Origin: Clostridiaceae bacterium | GTDB lineage: Bacteria > Bacillota > Clostridia > Acetivibrionales > DTU013 | Assembly (NCBI GenBank): GCA_012799845.1 | Contig: JAAZKL010000216.1 | Coordinates: 1 to 5,801 of the forward strand | Reading direction: 5' to 3' | Length of the DNA stretch: 5,801 nt | Shown: positions 1 through 5,225 of the stretch, piece after piece | How positions within the stretch are numbered: the first letter of the stretch is position 1 | Layout: each line of letters starts with the position of its first letter | Program-made: the position numbers and the translations under genes | Notes under the pieces: generated by a model | What the model was told of the DNA's origin: nothing | What the model saw: only the letters and a program-made list of their open reading frames with translations | Database searches by the model: none

Positions 1-929
1 CCTTCTTTCAGTTTCGCCGCCTTGTTTGCCGGGATATCTGCCGCCATATGGATGTCGAGCCCCTTTATGATCTTGGCAAATGGCTCTTCTTTTTTCACAC
101 TTCGTGTTTCCGTACGGACCGATGGATATCCTTCACGTATCCTGTCCAGTTCATCGACTGTCAGTTCGCCGATCCTGCCAGGTGTCAGCACGTCTTCGTA
201 TCCGTCGATGCTGTATGAAACTATGCCGGATATGTTCGTTCTGACCTGGACCGTATTCTGGTCTATCATGTTCTGGATGGATCTTTTTTTATTCTGAAGT
301 GAAGTAATGTAATCGTTTGTTGAATCTCCGGCCGCAATTTCGGCTTTCTTCTCAACTATGGCGTGGATCCTGGCCTTTTGCCTTCCCATTTCCTCAAAAC
401 TTCTTGAGTTGCATGCCTCTATCAGCTTTGCTACCGTTTTCCCTATCTCGTCGTCGAGCTTTGCCAGGTCAGCCGAAAAGAATTCGGTTTTCTCCGCCTG
501 CTCCATACGTGCTTTGACGATCTTTGCATTTATTTCATCCATTTCTCTCAGAAGTTCGTCTGACTCACTGCCCATTACCATGGCTATGCTGCTGTAGGCA
601 GCGGTCTTCTCCCCCTCATGGATCTCCGGGATATATAGCCCGTCGATGGATGAAGGCTTAAGCAGTACCTCATCTCTTATCAGGACTGCCTCTGTACGGA
701 TATATTCCTCGATAATGCCGTTCCTTATGACATCCTGGGCTATATGGGCTCCCGAGACCCAGTTGAGAAGCGAAGGGACATAAAGGACTGTAAACAGGAC
801 AAGGAACGTTCCCACAGTAATGCCTCTGTACGTCTTCCTCCTGTTGGAAACCGCCTCTTTCCGGCTTATCTCACGTCCTGTCGGAAATTCAATTGTTTTC
901 CTCTTGTCTTCTGTATGGATCTTTCTCAT
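1..929 (-). CDS. HlyD-like membrane-anchored adaptor protein, 3' end cut by window edge
   Basis: The frame is open from an ATG at 929 to the left edge, giving 309 complete residues without a stop. The N-terminus is basic and cytoplasmic-like (about residues 1-35, rich in K and R), followed by one hydrophobic membrane segment at about 38-57 (GTFLVLFTVLYVPSLLNWV). After it come a beta-rich stretch (about 75-118), a charged helical region likely to form a coiled-coil hairpin (about 121-225), and a returning beta segment with NISGIVSYSIDGYED (about 232-245). This half-motif, helical hairpin, half-motif order is typical of HlyD/membrane-fusion-type adaptors, which link a membrane pump to the cell exterior. 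No transporter gene is visible, so the partner is unknown. The start is 5 bases after the stop of the PLP-enzyme gene, so co-transcription is likely. Its Shine-Dalgarno is weak (GCAGGG inside the preceding gene's end), which suggests translational coupling. Family assignment is by architecture, not by a catalytic motif. Confidence 0.8.
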   Translation of the reverse strand, partial: MRKIHTEDKRKTIEFPTGREISRKEAVSNRRKTYRGITVGTFLVLFTVLYVPSLLNWVSGAHIAQDVIRNGIIEEYIRTEAVLIRDEVLLKPSSIDGLYIPEIHEGEKTAAYSSIAMVMGSESDELLREMDEINAKIVKARMEQAEKTEFFSADLAKLDDEIGKTVAKLIEACNSRSFEEMGRQKARIHAIVEKKAEIAAGDSTNDYITSLQNKKRSIQNMIDQNTVQVRTNISGIVSYSIDGYEDVLTPGRIGELTVDELDRIREGYPSVRTETRSVKKEEPFAKIIKGLDIHMAADIPANKAAKLKE

Positions 930-934
930 ACCTG

Positions 935-2227
935 TTAAAACCCTGCAAGATTTCTTTCCTTCATATATTTAAGGGCTGTCATGACGCCGAGCTTCACATG
1001 CTCGTATACCAGCCCTCCCTGCATATATGCGATATACGGAAGTTTGAGCGGCGCATCGGCGCTCAGTTCTATGGAAGAGCCCTGGATGAATGCCCCTGCC
1101 GCCATGATGACCTTGCTGTCATATCCGGGCATGTCCCAGGGCTCGGGAGTTACAAAGGAATCGACAGGCGAGCCTTTCTGGATGCCCTGGCAAAAAGCGA
1201 TCATGTTGTCCGGATCATTGAAACGTATGGCCTGTATAATATCGCTCCTTTTTTCTGCGGGTCCCGGGGAAGTTTCGAATCCAAGTTTCCGCATCAGGGC
1301 AGCGGTGAATACGGCCCCCCTGAGGCTTTCGGCAACAGCGTGAGGAGCCATGAAAAGACCCTGGAACATGAGCCTGTTGTTCCCAAGCGTCGCCCCCGCT
1401 TCTTTTCCGAGGCCGGGCGTGGTCAGCCTGAAAGCGGCATTCTGCACCAGTTCTCTTTTGCCGGCGATATATCCGCCGGCCGGTACCAGCCCGCCTCCCG
1501 GGTTCTTGATCAGCGAGCCCGCCACAAGATCTGCGCCGGCCTGGGTTGGTTCCTCTGCTTCAGTGAACTCGCCGTAGCAATTGTCCACCATGACGATCGC
1601 GTCTTTGTTTACTCTTTTTACCGCCTCAACAGCTTTCCTGATGACCTCGATTCTTATCGACGGTCTCCAGTCATATCCCCTGGAACGTTGGATCAGGACC
1701 ATTTTCGTCCGCGGCCCCATGACCGTCCTGATATTGTCTGTATCTATACCGCCGTCCTCCAGCAGGTCCAATTGCCGGTAAGCTATTCCGAAGTCCTTCA
1801 GGGATCCTGCGCCTTCTCCCCTGATCCCTATGACTTCCTCCAGCGTGTCATATGGCTTGCCTGTAACGGAAAGCAACTCGTCCCCCGGTCTCAGGTTCCC
1901 GTAAAGACATATGGCTATCGCATGGGTGCCCGATACTATCTGGTGCCTGACCAGTGCATCCTCGGCGCCGAATACGGAAGCATATACGCTGTCGAGCACT
2001 TCCCTGCCCCTGTCATTATATCCATAACCGGTCGTGCCGCCGAAATGCGAGTCGCTGAGGCGATGCTCCTGCATGGCGGCAATGACCTTGTACTGGTTTA
2101 TTTCCCTTACGGATTCTATCTCTCTGATTATATCCCTGATTTCTTGTTCGACGCCTTCAGTCAGTCTGATGATGCTCTCATCTATTCCGAAAGTATGTTT
2201 CAGAAAGTCTTGATTAAGTTTGTCCAT
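935..2227 (-). CDS. PLP-dependent methionine gamma-lyase / aluminium resistance family protein (YnbB-like)
   Basis: This 430-residue protein is the full usual length for the family. It is a fold-type I pyridoxal-phosphate enzyme. Visible marks are GYGYNDRGRE (67-76), the phosphate-cup stretch VSGTHA (98-103), the cofactor-ring aspartate in VMVDNCYGE (D215), and the Schiff-base lysine in SLIKNPGGG (K241), followed by the glycine-rich AGGYIAGK. The family is annotated as methionine gamma-lyase-like, cystathionine lyase-like or 'aluminium resistance protein'. The physiological substrate is not established, so a C-S lyase acting in the cytosol is a family-level inference. The ATG at 2227 is preceded by a good Shine-Dalgarno (GGAGAGAGG, 5 bases before the start) and a near-consensus promoter at 2312-2340. 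It is the first gene of a probable two-gene unit with the HlyD-like gene. In Bacillus subtilis the homologue ynbB lies next to glnR, an arrangement not seen here. Confidence 0.93.
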   Translation of the reverse strand: MDKLNQDFLKHTFGIDESIIRLTEGVEQEIRDIIREIESVREINQYKVIAAMQEHRLSDSHFGGTTGYGYNDRGREVLDSVYASVFGAEDALVRHQIVSGTHAIAICLYGNLRPGDELLSVTGKPYDTLEEVIGIRGEGAGSLKDFGIAYRQLDLLEDGGIDTDNIRTVMGPRTKMVLIQRSRGYDWRPSIRIEVIRKAVEAVKRVNKDAIVMVDNCYGEFTEAEEPTQAGADLVAGSLIKNPGGGLVPAGGYIAGKRELVQNAAFRLTTPGLGKEAGATLGNNRLMFQGLFMAPHAVAESLRGAVFTAALMRKLGFETSPGPAEKRSDIIQAIRFNDPDNMIAFCQGIQKGSPVDSFVTPEPWDMPGYDSKVIMAAGAFIQGSSIELSADAPLKLPYIAYMQGGLVYEHVKLGVMTALKYMKERNLAGF

Positions 2228-2269
2228 ACGTACCTCTCTCCGGTGGGTTCTTTATTGCATCCGGGCTCT

Positions 2270-2298
2270 GAAAAATTCTCTTATGTAGAAAATTTTTC
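2270..2298 (-). repeat. AT-rich inverted repeat in the leader of the PLP-enzyme gene
   Basis: GAAAAATT (2270-2277) and AATTTTTC (2291-2298) are perfect reverse complements separated by 13 bases, just downstream of the predicted transcription start. The stem is weak in RNA because it has only one G-C pair, so it may be an operator-like dyad or chance in AT-rich DNA. It does not resemble a known riboswitch or T-box. Confidence 0.3.
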
Positions 2299-2311
2299 TT
2301 GTTACATATCC

Positions 2312-2340
2312 ATTTTAGCGCACACGGATTCGCAATTCAA
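2312..2340 (-). promoter_or_regulatory. Sigma-A promoter of the PLP-enzyme / HlyD-like unit
   Basis: Read on the minus strand, a -35 box TTGAAT (2340-2335) is followed after exactly 17 bases by a -10 box TAAAAT (2317-2312), matching 4/6 and 5/6 of consensus. The predicted transcript would start near 2305 and carry a leader of about 77 bases before the ATG at 2227. It is the only well-spaced promoter I see for this unit. Confidence 0.65.
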
Positions 2341-2379
2341 GCTGTAAGGCCCATTTTATGCGGGGTCTGCAACAAGCGG

Positions 2380-2408
2380 TTGATTTGTGCATCATCCTGC
2401 GCTAACAT
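2380..2408 (+). promoter_or_regulatory. Candidate sigma-A promoter of the pseudouridine synthase gene
   Basis: TTGATT (2380-2385) and TAACAT (2403-2408) are separated by 17 bases, each matching 4/6 of consensus. Initiation would fall near 2415, leaving a leader of only about 14-23 bases. It is back to back with the minus-strand promoter at 2312-2340, with about 40 bases between the two -35 boxes. Confidence 0.45.
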
Positions 2409-2431
2409 TGAGATAATACGTTTTACCGGTG

Positions 2432-3346
2432 ATGATGATGAGACTCGCGTTGAGGATTGCTGCTGAAGACGGCTCAAAAACAGTCAAACAGCTTCTCAAA
2501 AATAAACTGCACATATCGGAAAGGCTGATAAAGAAGCTGAAACAGTCCGGCGGAATCCTGCTGAATTCGGTTCCGGTGCATGTCAATGAAAAAGTGTCGG
2601 AGGGCGATATGCTCGAAGCTCTGATCGAATTCGATGAGCACAACGAAGACATTATACCTGAGAAAATGGACCTGGACATAATCTACGAGGATGACTGCCT
2701 GATAGCAATAAATAAGCCGCCGGACATGGTAGTGCACCCGTCAGTCCGCCACTTTACAGGCACCGTGGCAAACGGCCTCATGCATCACCTCCTCTCCAAT
2801 GGCAAAAGAACTCTCATACGTCCGGTCAGCAGACTTGACAGGGACACTTCGGGTATCATCGTATTCGCACTGAATCCGCATGTACAGAACGACCTTGTAC
2901 GCCAGATGCGCTGCAATTCGTATCAAAAAGAATACCTGGGCATCGTGCACGGCGCTTTCCCTGGATCCAGCGGGACTATTGACCTGCCCATCGAAAGGCT
3001 TCCCGGTAGCATCATGCTTCGTCACGTTTCAGCAGACGGAGCACCTTCTGTGACTCATTATGAGGTGATCGAACGATATGCCGGCTGTTCGCTCCTCAAA
3101 TTCAGGCTCGTTACCGGAAGGACCCACCAGATAAGAGTCCACTGCCAGGCGTCCGGCCATCCGCTCGTCGGTGATACACTGTATTCTCTGCCGGAATATG
3201 AGAATAAGTTCGCAGAACTTATTCAAAGGCAAGCGCTCCATTCATCAATGGTCTCCTTCTTCCACCCCTTTTCAGGCTCACCTCTGACACTGAAGGCATC
3301 TTTGCCGGACGATTTCCTCCGCACTCTGGAAATATTGAGAAAATAA
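2432..3346 (+). CDS. RluA-family RNA pseudouridine synthase with N-terminal S4-like domain
   Basis: This protein isomerises uridine to pseudouridine in rRNA or tRNA in the cytosol. Which RNA and site cannot be read from the sequence. The N-terminal region (about 1-70) looks like an S4 RNA-binding domain (KQLLKNKLHISERLIKKLKQSGGILLN). The catalytic domain begins at IIYEDDCLIAINKPPDMVVHP. The catalytic motif is RLDRDTSG, where the first Asp is the nucleophile, and RTHQIRVH, HPLVGDTLY and LHS follow in the usual order. The residue before RLD is Ser rather than the common His, a substitution that I recall in other RluA subgroups. About 304 residues is normal length. An in-frame TAA at 2414-2416 confines the start to the run GTG(2429)-ATG(2432)-ATG(2435)-ATG(2438); I use the first ATG. 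There is no classical Shine-Dalgarno, only GGTGAT at 2428-2433, which would suit the ATG at 2438. It may read through into the MerR-like gene, as no terminator separates them. Confidence 0.92.
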   Translation: MMMRLALRIAAEDGSKTVKQLLKNKLHISERLIKKLKQSGGILLNSVPVHVNEKVSEGDMLEALIEFDEHNEDIIPEKMDLDIIYEDDCLIAINKPPDMVVHPSVRHFTGTVANGLMHHLLSNGKRTLIRPVSRLDRDTSGIIVFALNPHVQNDLVRQMRCNSYQKEYLGIVHGAFPGSSGTIDLPIERLPGSIMLRHVSADGAPSVTHYEVIERYAGCSLLKFRLVTGRTHQIRVHCQASGHPLVGDTLYSLPEYENKFAELIQRQALHSSMVSFFHPFSGSPLTLKASLPDDFLRTLEILRK

Positions 3347-3356
3347 GTACTCCGGA

Positions 3357-3389
3357 TTTACTATATATGCCAACTATGGTATTATATAG
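3357..3389 (+). promoter_or_regulatory. Promoter of the MerR-like gene with overlapping dyad (candidate operator)
   Basis: TTTACT (3357-3362) and TATTAT (3380-3385) form a -35/-10 pair with 17-base spacing. An imperfect inverted repeat occupies the spacer and the -10 box: CTATATATGCCA (3361-3372) against TGGTATTATATAG (3377-3389), with a 4-base centre. MerR-family regulators classically bind dyads lying between -35 and -10, so autoregulation by the protein encoded just downstream is a reasonable inference. The spacer is 17 bases rather than the 19-20 of classical activated MerR promoters. The dyad lacks a following T-run, so it is not a terminator for the preceding gene. Confidence 0.5.
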
Positions 3390-3416
3390 TATATTGTACA
3401 GTTCGGAGGGTAAATA

Positions 3417-3992
3417 ATGGAAGTACTAAAGGAAAGGTATTCGATCTCTGAGCTTGGTGAAATGCTCCAGTTGACAGATCATACCCTGAGATTCTACGAA
3501 AAGGAGTGTGAACTGGAGGTTCCGAAGGACGAAAGAGGCAGGCGCTATTATACCACGGAACTTGCAAACACGATGTACAGGATAAAACTGATGCGCAGTG
3601 AAGGCCTCGAACTTAAGGCCATAAAAAGGATACTCCAGCAGGATCGCGTCTTCTGCATGCCTCAGCCTGTCGAAGACAACAGCACCGTGACCCTTGTGCC
3701 GAATCCCGGCAGGGAACTCGATACTATCCAGGCAATACTGAACGAACTCGGAAGGCAGCTTGCAAAGGAAATAAGTTACGAACTGGACAACACCCGCGAA
3801 CATCTGGCAAGGGAGATATCCAAAAGCAAGCTCGAGTTGGGGGCCTGTGTGGAAAACAGCATGCGCAGGCTTGAGGGTAAGATGGAGAAGCATTATGAAG
3901 AAGTAGACAGGGCTTTGGGAGTATGGCGGAAAAAAAACAGCGGCAACCGGGTCAAAAGGATCATAAACCGTATTTTCGGAGCAAAAGCGTAA
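3417..3992 (+). CDS. MerR-type helix-turn-helix protein with coiled coil and basic C-terminal tail
   Basis: This is a 191-residue DNA-binding protein. Residues 8-31 (YSISELGEMLQLTDHTLRFYEKE) form a MerR-type helix-turn-helix. The wing is RGRRYYTTE (40-48), followed by a helix with MRSEGLELKAIKRIL, typical of the MerR N-terminal domain. After a low-complexity linker (about 80-98) comes a long charged helical region (about 99-170) that looks like a coiled coil. The last 20 residues are basic, with RVKRIINRIFG (178-188) plausibly forming an amphipathic helix. No effector-binding domain or metal-binding cysteine cluster is seen. This layout resembles both ordinary uncharacterised MerR regulators and RacA-like chromosome anchors, and the sequence does not decide between them. 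The ATG is preceded by GGAGGG with a 6-base gap. The gene follows the RluA-type gene by 70 bases and has its own promoter with a dyad. It converges with spo0A. GlnR is unlikely because GlnR is shorter and lacks this coiled coil. Confidence 0.85.
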   Translation: MEVLKERYSISELGEMLQLTDHTLRFYEKECELEVPKDERGRRYYTTELANTMYRIKLMRSEGLELKAIKRILQQDRVFCMPQPVEDNSTVTLVPNPGRELDTIQAILNELGRQLAKEISYELDNTREHLAREISKSKLELGACVENSMRRLEGKMEKHYEEVDRALGVWRKKNSGNRVKRIINRIFGAKA

Positions 3993-4123
3993 GCGAATAT
4001 ACAGCTAACAGAAAATACAAGACATGGCAAAACAATCAGGCTTAATATAAAGTATTAGGCTTGATAAATAGCATATAGTTTATGGAAGAACATTAGCTTA
4101 AGAAAAAATAAAACAGACAGGCT

Positions 4124-4157
4124 AAAACACCACCTCGTGTCCTAAGTGGTGTTTTTT
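4124..4157 (+). terminator. Rho-independent terminator between convergent MerR-like gene and spo0A
   Basis: AAAACACCAC (4124-4133) pairs with GTGGTGTTTT (4146-4155) around a 12-base loop, and a run of six T follows the G-C part of the stem on the plus strand. On the minus strand the four A before the stem give a shorter U-tract, so the element probably also ends spo0A transcripts. It lies 34 bases past the spo0A stop. The 131 bases between the MerR-like gene and this hairpin (3993-4123) are AT-rich, and I see no gene in them. Confidence 0.85.
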
Positions 4158-4190
4158 GATCGAAATTCCTGCAGGCTGCTGAACAGCTGT

Positions 4191-4994
4191 CTATCCGACT
4201 TTCATGTCAAGCCGCAGCTTGTCGGCGACCATTGCAATGAATTCGGAATTTGTGGGTTTCCCCATCCCAAGGTTGACCGTATAGCCGAACAAAGCATCGA
4301 TAGTTTCGACCTGGCCTCTGCTCCATGCGACCTCTATGGCGTGTCTGATGGCCCTTTCGACCCTGCTGGGCGTAGTATTGTATGTACGGGCGATCGAAGG
4401 GTACAGTTGCTTTGTTATGGAGTTGATGATATCAAGATCCTTGACAACCATCATGATAGCGTCGCGCAGATACTGATAGCCCTTTATATGCGCAGGCACA
4501 CCGATCTCATGCATCATGTTCGTGACTTCGACCTCAAGATTGCGCTGAGTAGGAACTCTGTAGGTCGACTTGACATCGGAAACGTAGTCCGATCTGATGA
4601 TAGGGCTGTGATTCGAGCTCTTGAGCTGCCTTATACGCGATACCAGGACATCCATGTCGAATGGTTTTACTATGTAGTACTCGGCTCCCAGCGCCAATGC
4701 TCTTTGTGTTATTTTGTCCTGTCCCACCGCTGAAAGGACGATGAACAGCGGACGTTTTTTCAATTGCATCGACCTGGCTTTTTCCAGTACACCCAGTCCG
4801 TCCAGGTGCGGCATGATAATGTCCAATATCGCGATATCAGGCAATTTTTCTGCTATCAGTTCACAGGCTTCATTGCCGTCCTTCGCCATACCGACGACTT
4901 CTATATCGCCCTGGCTGTTCAGATATTCGGACAGGATGTCGCTGAATTCTTTGTTGTCGTCTGCTATGATGACCTGAATTTTTTTATCCGGCAA
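4191..4994 (-). CDS. spo0A: Spo0A, sporulation master response regulator
   Basis: Spo0A is the phosphorylation-activated transcription factor that commits the cell to sporulation. Numbered from the TTG at 4994 (267 residues), the receiver domain shows the acidic pair in VIIADDN (D12, D13), the phosphoacceptor in ILDIIMPHLDG (D58), Ser in VLSAVG (S88) and Lys in VKPFD (K110). A linker of about 20-30 residues leads to the Spo0A-specific DNA-binding domain (about 150-267). It contains HEIGVPAHIKGYQYLRDAI, the recognition helix region TPSRVERAIRHAIEVAW, and GKPTNSEFIAMVADKLRL near the end. The family has about 267 residues. An upstream in-frame ATG at 5015 would add seven residues but has no Shine-Dalgarno, while the TTG has GGAGGGTGA upstream. 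The gene lies downstream of spoIVB on the same strand, the arrangement usual in spore formers, and has its own promoters. In Clostridia, Spo0A is generally phosphorylated directly by histidine kinases. Confidence 0.98.
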   Translation of the reverse strand: MPDKKIQVIIADDNKEFSDILSEYLNSQGDIEVVGMAKDGNEACELIAEKLPDIAILDIIMPHLDGLGVLEKARSMQLKKRPLFIVLSAVGQDKITQRALALGAEYYIVKPFDMDVLVSRIRQLKSSNHSPIIRSDYVSDVKSTYRVPTQRNLEVEVTNMMHEIGVPAHIKGYQYLRDAIMMVVKDLDIINSITKQLYPSIARTYNTTPSRVERAIRHAIEVAWSRGQVETIDALFGYTVNLGMGKPTNSEFIAMVADKLRLDMKVG

Positions 4995-4999
4995 GAAAT

Positions 5000-5008
5000 T
5001 CACCCTCC
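5000..5008 (-). promoter_or_regulatory. Ribosome binding site that favours the TTG start of spo0A
   Basis: On the minus strand GGAGGGTGA (5008-5000) is a near match to the anti-Shine-Dalgarno complement. It stands 5 bases (9 from the GGAGG core) before a TTG at 4994. The alternative ATG at 5015 lies upstream of this site, so the site would sit inside the coding frame if that ATG were used, and the ATG itself has only A/T-rich DNA before it. Confidence 0.7.
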
Positions 5009-5039
5009 ATTCCATACATATTTTTTTACTGATGTTTCC

Positions 5040-5068
5040 ATTATATTTTTTCTCAACCCTTTAATCAA
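5040..5068 (-). promoter_or_regulatory. Sigma-A promoter of spo0A (proximal)
   Basis: On the minus strand TTGATT (5068-5063) is followed by a 17-base spacer and a perfect TATAAT (5045-5040). Initiation near 5033 gives a leader of about 39 bases to the TTG start. This is the best promoter in the window and fits the vegetative promoter expected in front of spo0A. Confidence 0.75.
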
Positions 5069-5097
5069 GTATTATTTTTCATGATTTCCATTTTTTA

Positions 5098-5126
5098 ATT
5101 ATATGTCCGGTTTTTTGTAATTGAAA
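5098..5126 (-). promoter_or_regulatory. Possible second sigma-A-type promoter of spo0A
   Basis: A perfect TATAAT (5103-5098, minus strand) has a weak -35 TTTCAA (5126-5121) at 17-base spacing. That -35 is one arm of a perfect inverted repeat, TTGAAA (5121-5126) and TTTCAA (5134-5139) with a 7-base centre, which could be a binding site. The weak -35 makes this tentative. Confidence 0.3.
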
Positions 5127-5147
5127 CCCTTTATTTCAAGCAGTTTC

Positions 5148-5154
5148 GTCGACA
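5148..5154 (-). promoter_or_regulatory. Candidate 0A box (Spo0A binding site)
   Basis: TGTCGAC on the minus strand (5154-5148) differs from the 0A box core TGTCGAA by one base. It lies between the possible sigma-H promoter and the sigma-A promoters of spo0A, where autoregulatory boxes are known in Bacillus. It is the only close match in the spoIVB-spo0A gap. Confidence 0.45.
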
Positions 5155-5170
5155 TGTAGCTTTGTTTGCC

Positions 5171-5198
5171 AGTCAATAGTCCCTGATTTATTTCCTTA
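5171..5198 (-). promoter_or_regulatory. Possible sigma-H promoter upstream of spo0A
   Basis: On the minus strand TAAGGAAAT (5198-5190) resembles the sigma-H -35 consensus RWAGGAWWT. After exactly 14 bases comes TGACT (5175-5171), one mismatch from HGAAT. In B. subtilis spo0A is switched from a sigma-A to a sigma-H promoter at sporulation, so a sigma-H site here would be expected. The match is imperfect and the call is inference. Confidence 0.35.
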
Positions 5199-5216
5199 AA
5201 TTTCCATTTATTTCCT
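5186..5216. repeat. Helically phased short direct repeats upstream of spo0A
   Basis: ATTTCC occurs at 5190, 5200 and 5210, that is, every 10 bases. The outer two are part of an 11-base perfect repeat ATTTATTTCCT at 5186-5196 and 5206-5216. Read on the minus strand these are GGAAAT units, and one serves as the possible sigma-H -35. They start 9 bases past the spoIVB stop. Confidence 0.6.
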
Positions 5217-5225
5217 GTAAGGAGG

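Noticed and set aside
22..597. Several short plus-strand frames at the left edge
   Set aside because: They oppose the continuous minus-strand HlyD-like frame and lack ribosome binding sites or family features.
2228..2304. Riboswitch or T-box in the leader of the PLP-enzyme gene
   Set aside because: The leader is too short and shows no conserved riboswitch core, T-box sequence or terminator hairpin.
893..2347. 484-codon open frame on the plus strand across the PLP-enzyme gene
   Set aside because: It is antisense to a gene with clear PLP-enzyme motifs, shows no recognisable domain, and is rich in Cys, His, Tyr and Arg, as expected of a shadow frame.
3426..3893. 155-codon minus-strand frame opposite the MerR-like gene
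   Set aside because: The plus-strand frame has a ribosome binding site and a MerR helix-turn-helix; the opposite frame has neither.
3417..3992. GlnR, because ynbB and glnR are neighbours in Bacillus
   Set aside because: The protein is much longer than GlnR, has a coiled-coil tail, and is separated from the PLP-enzyme gene by the RluA-type gene with no glnA visible.
4146..4733. 195-codon plus-strand frame starting in the terminator
   Set aside because: It begins inside the terminator hairpin and is antisense to the conserved DNA-binding domain of spo0A.
5207..5225. Small hairpin TCCT-TAC-AGGA after the spoIVB stop as a terminator
   Set aside because: The stem is four base pairs and no T-run follows on the minus strand.
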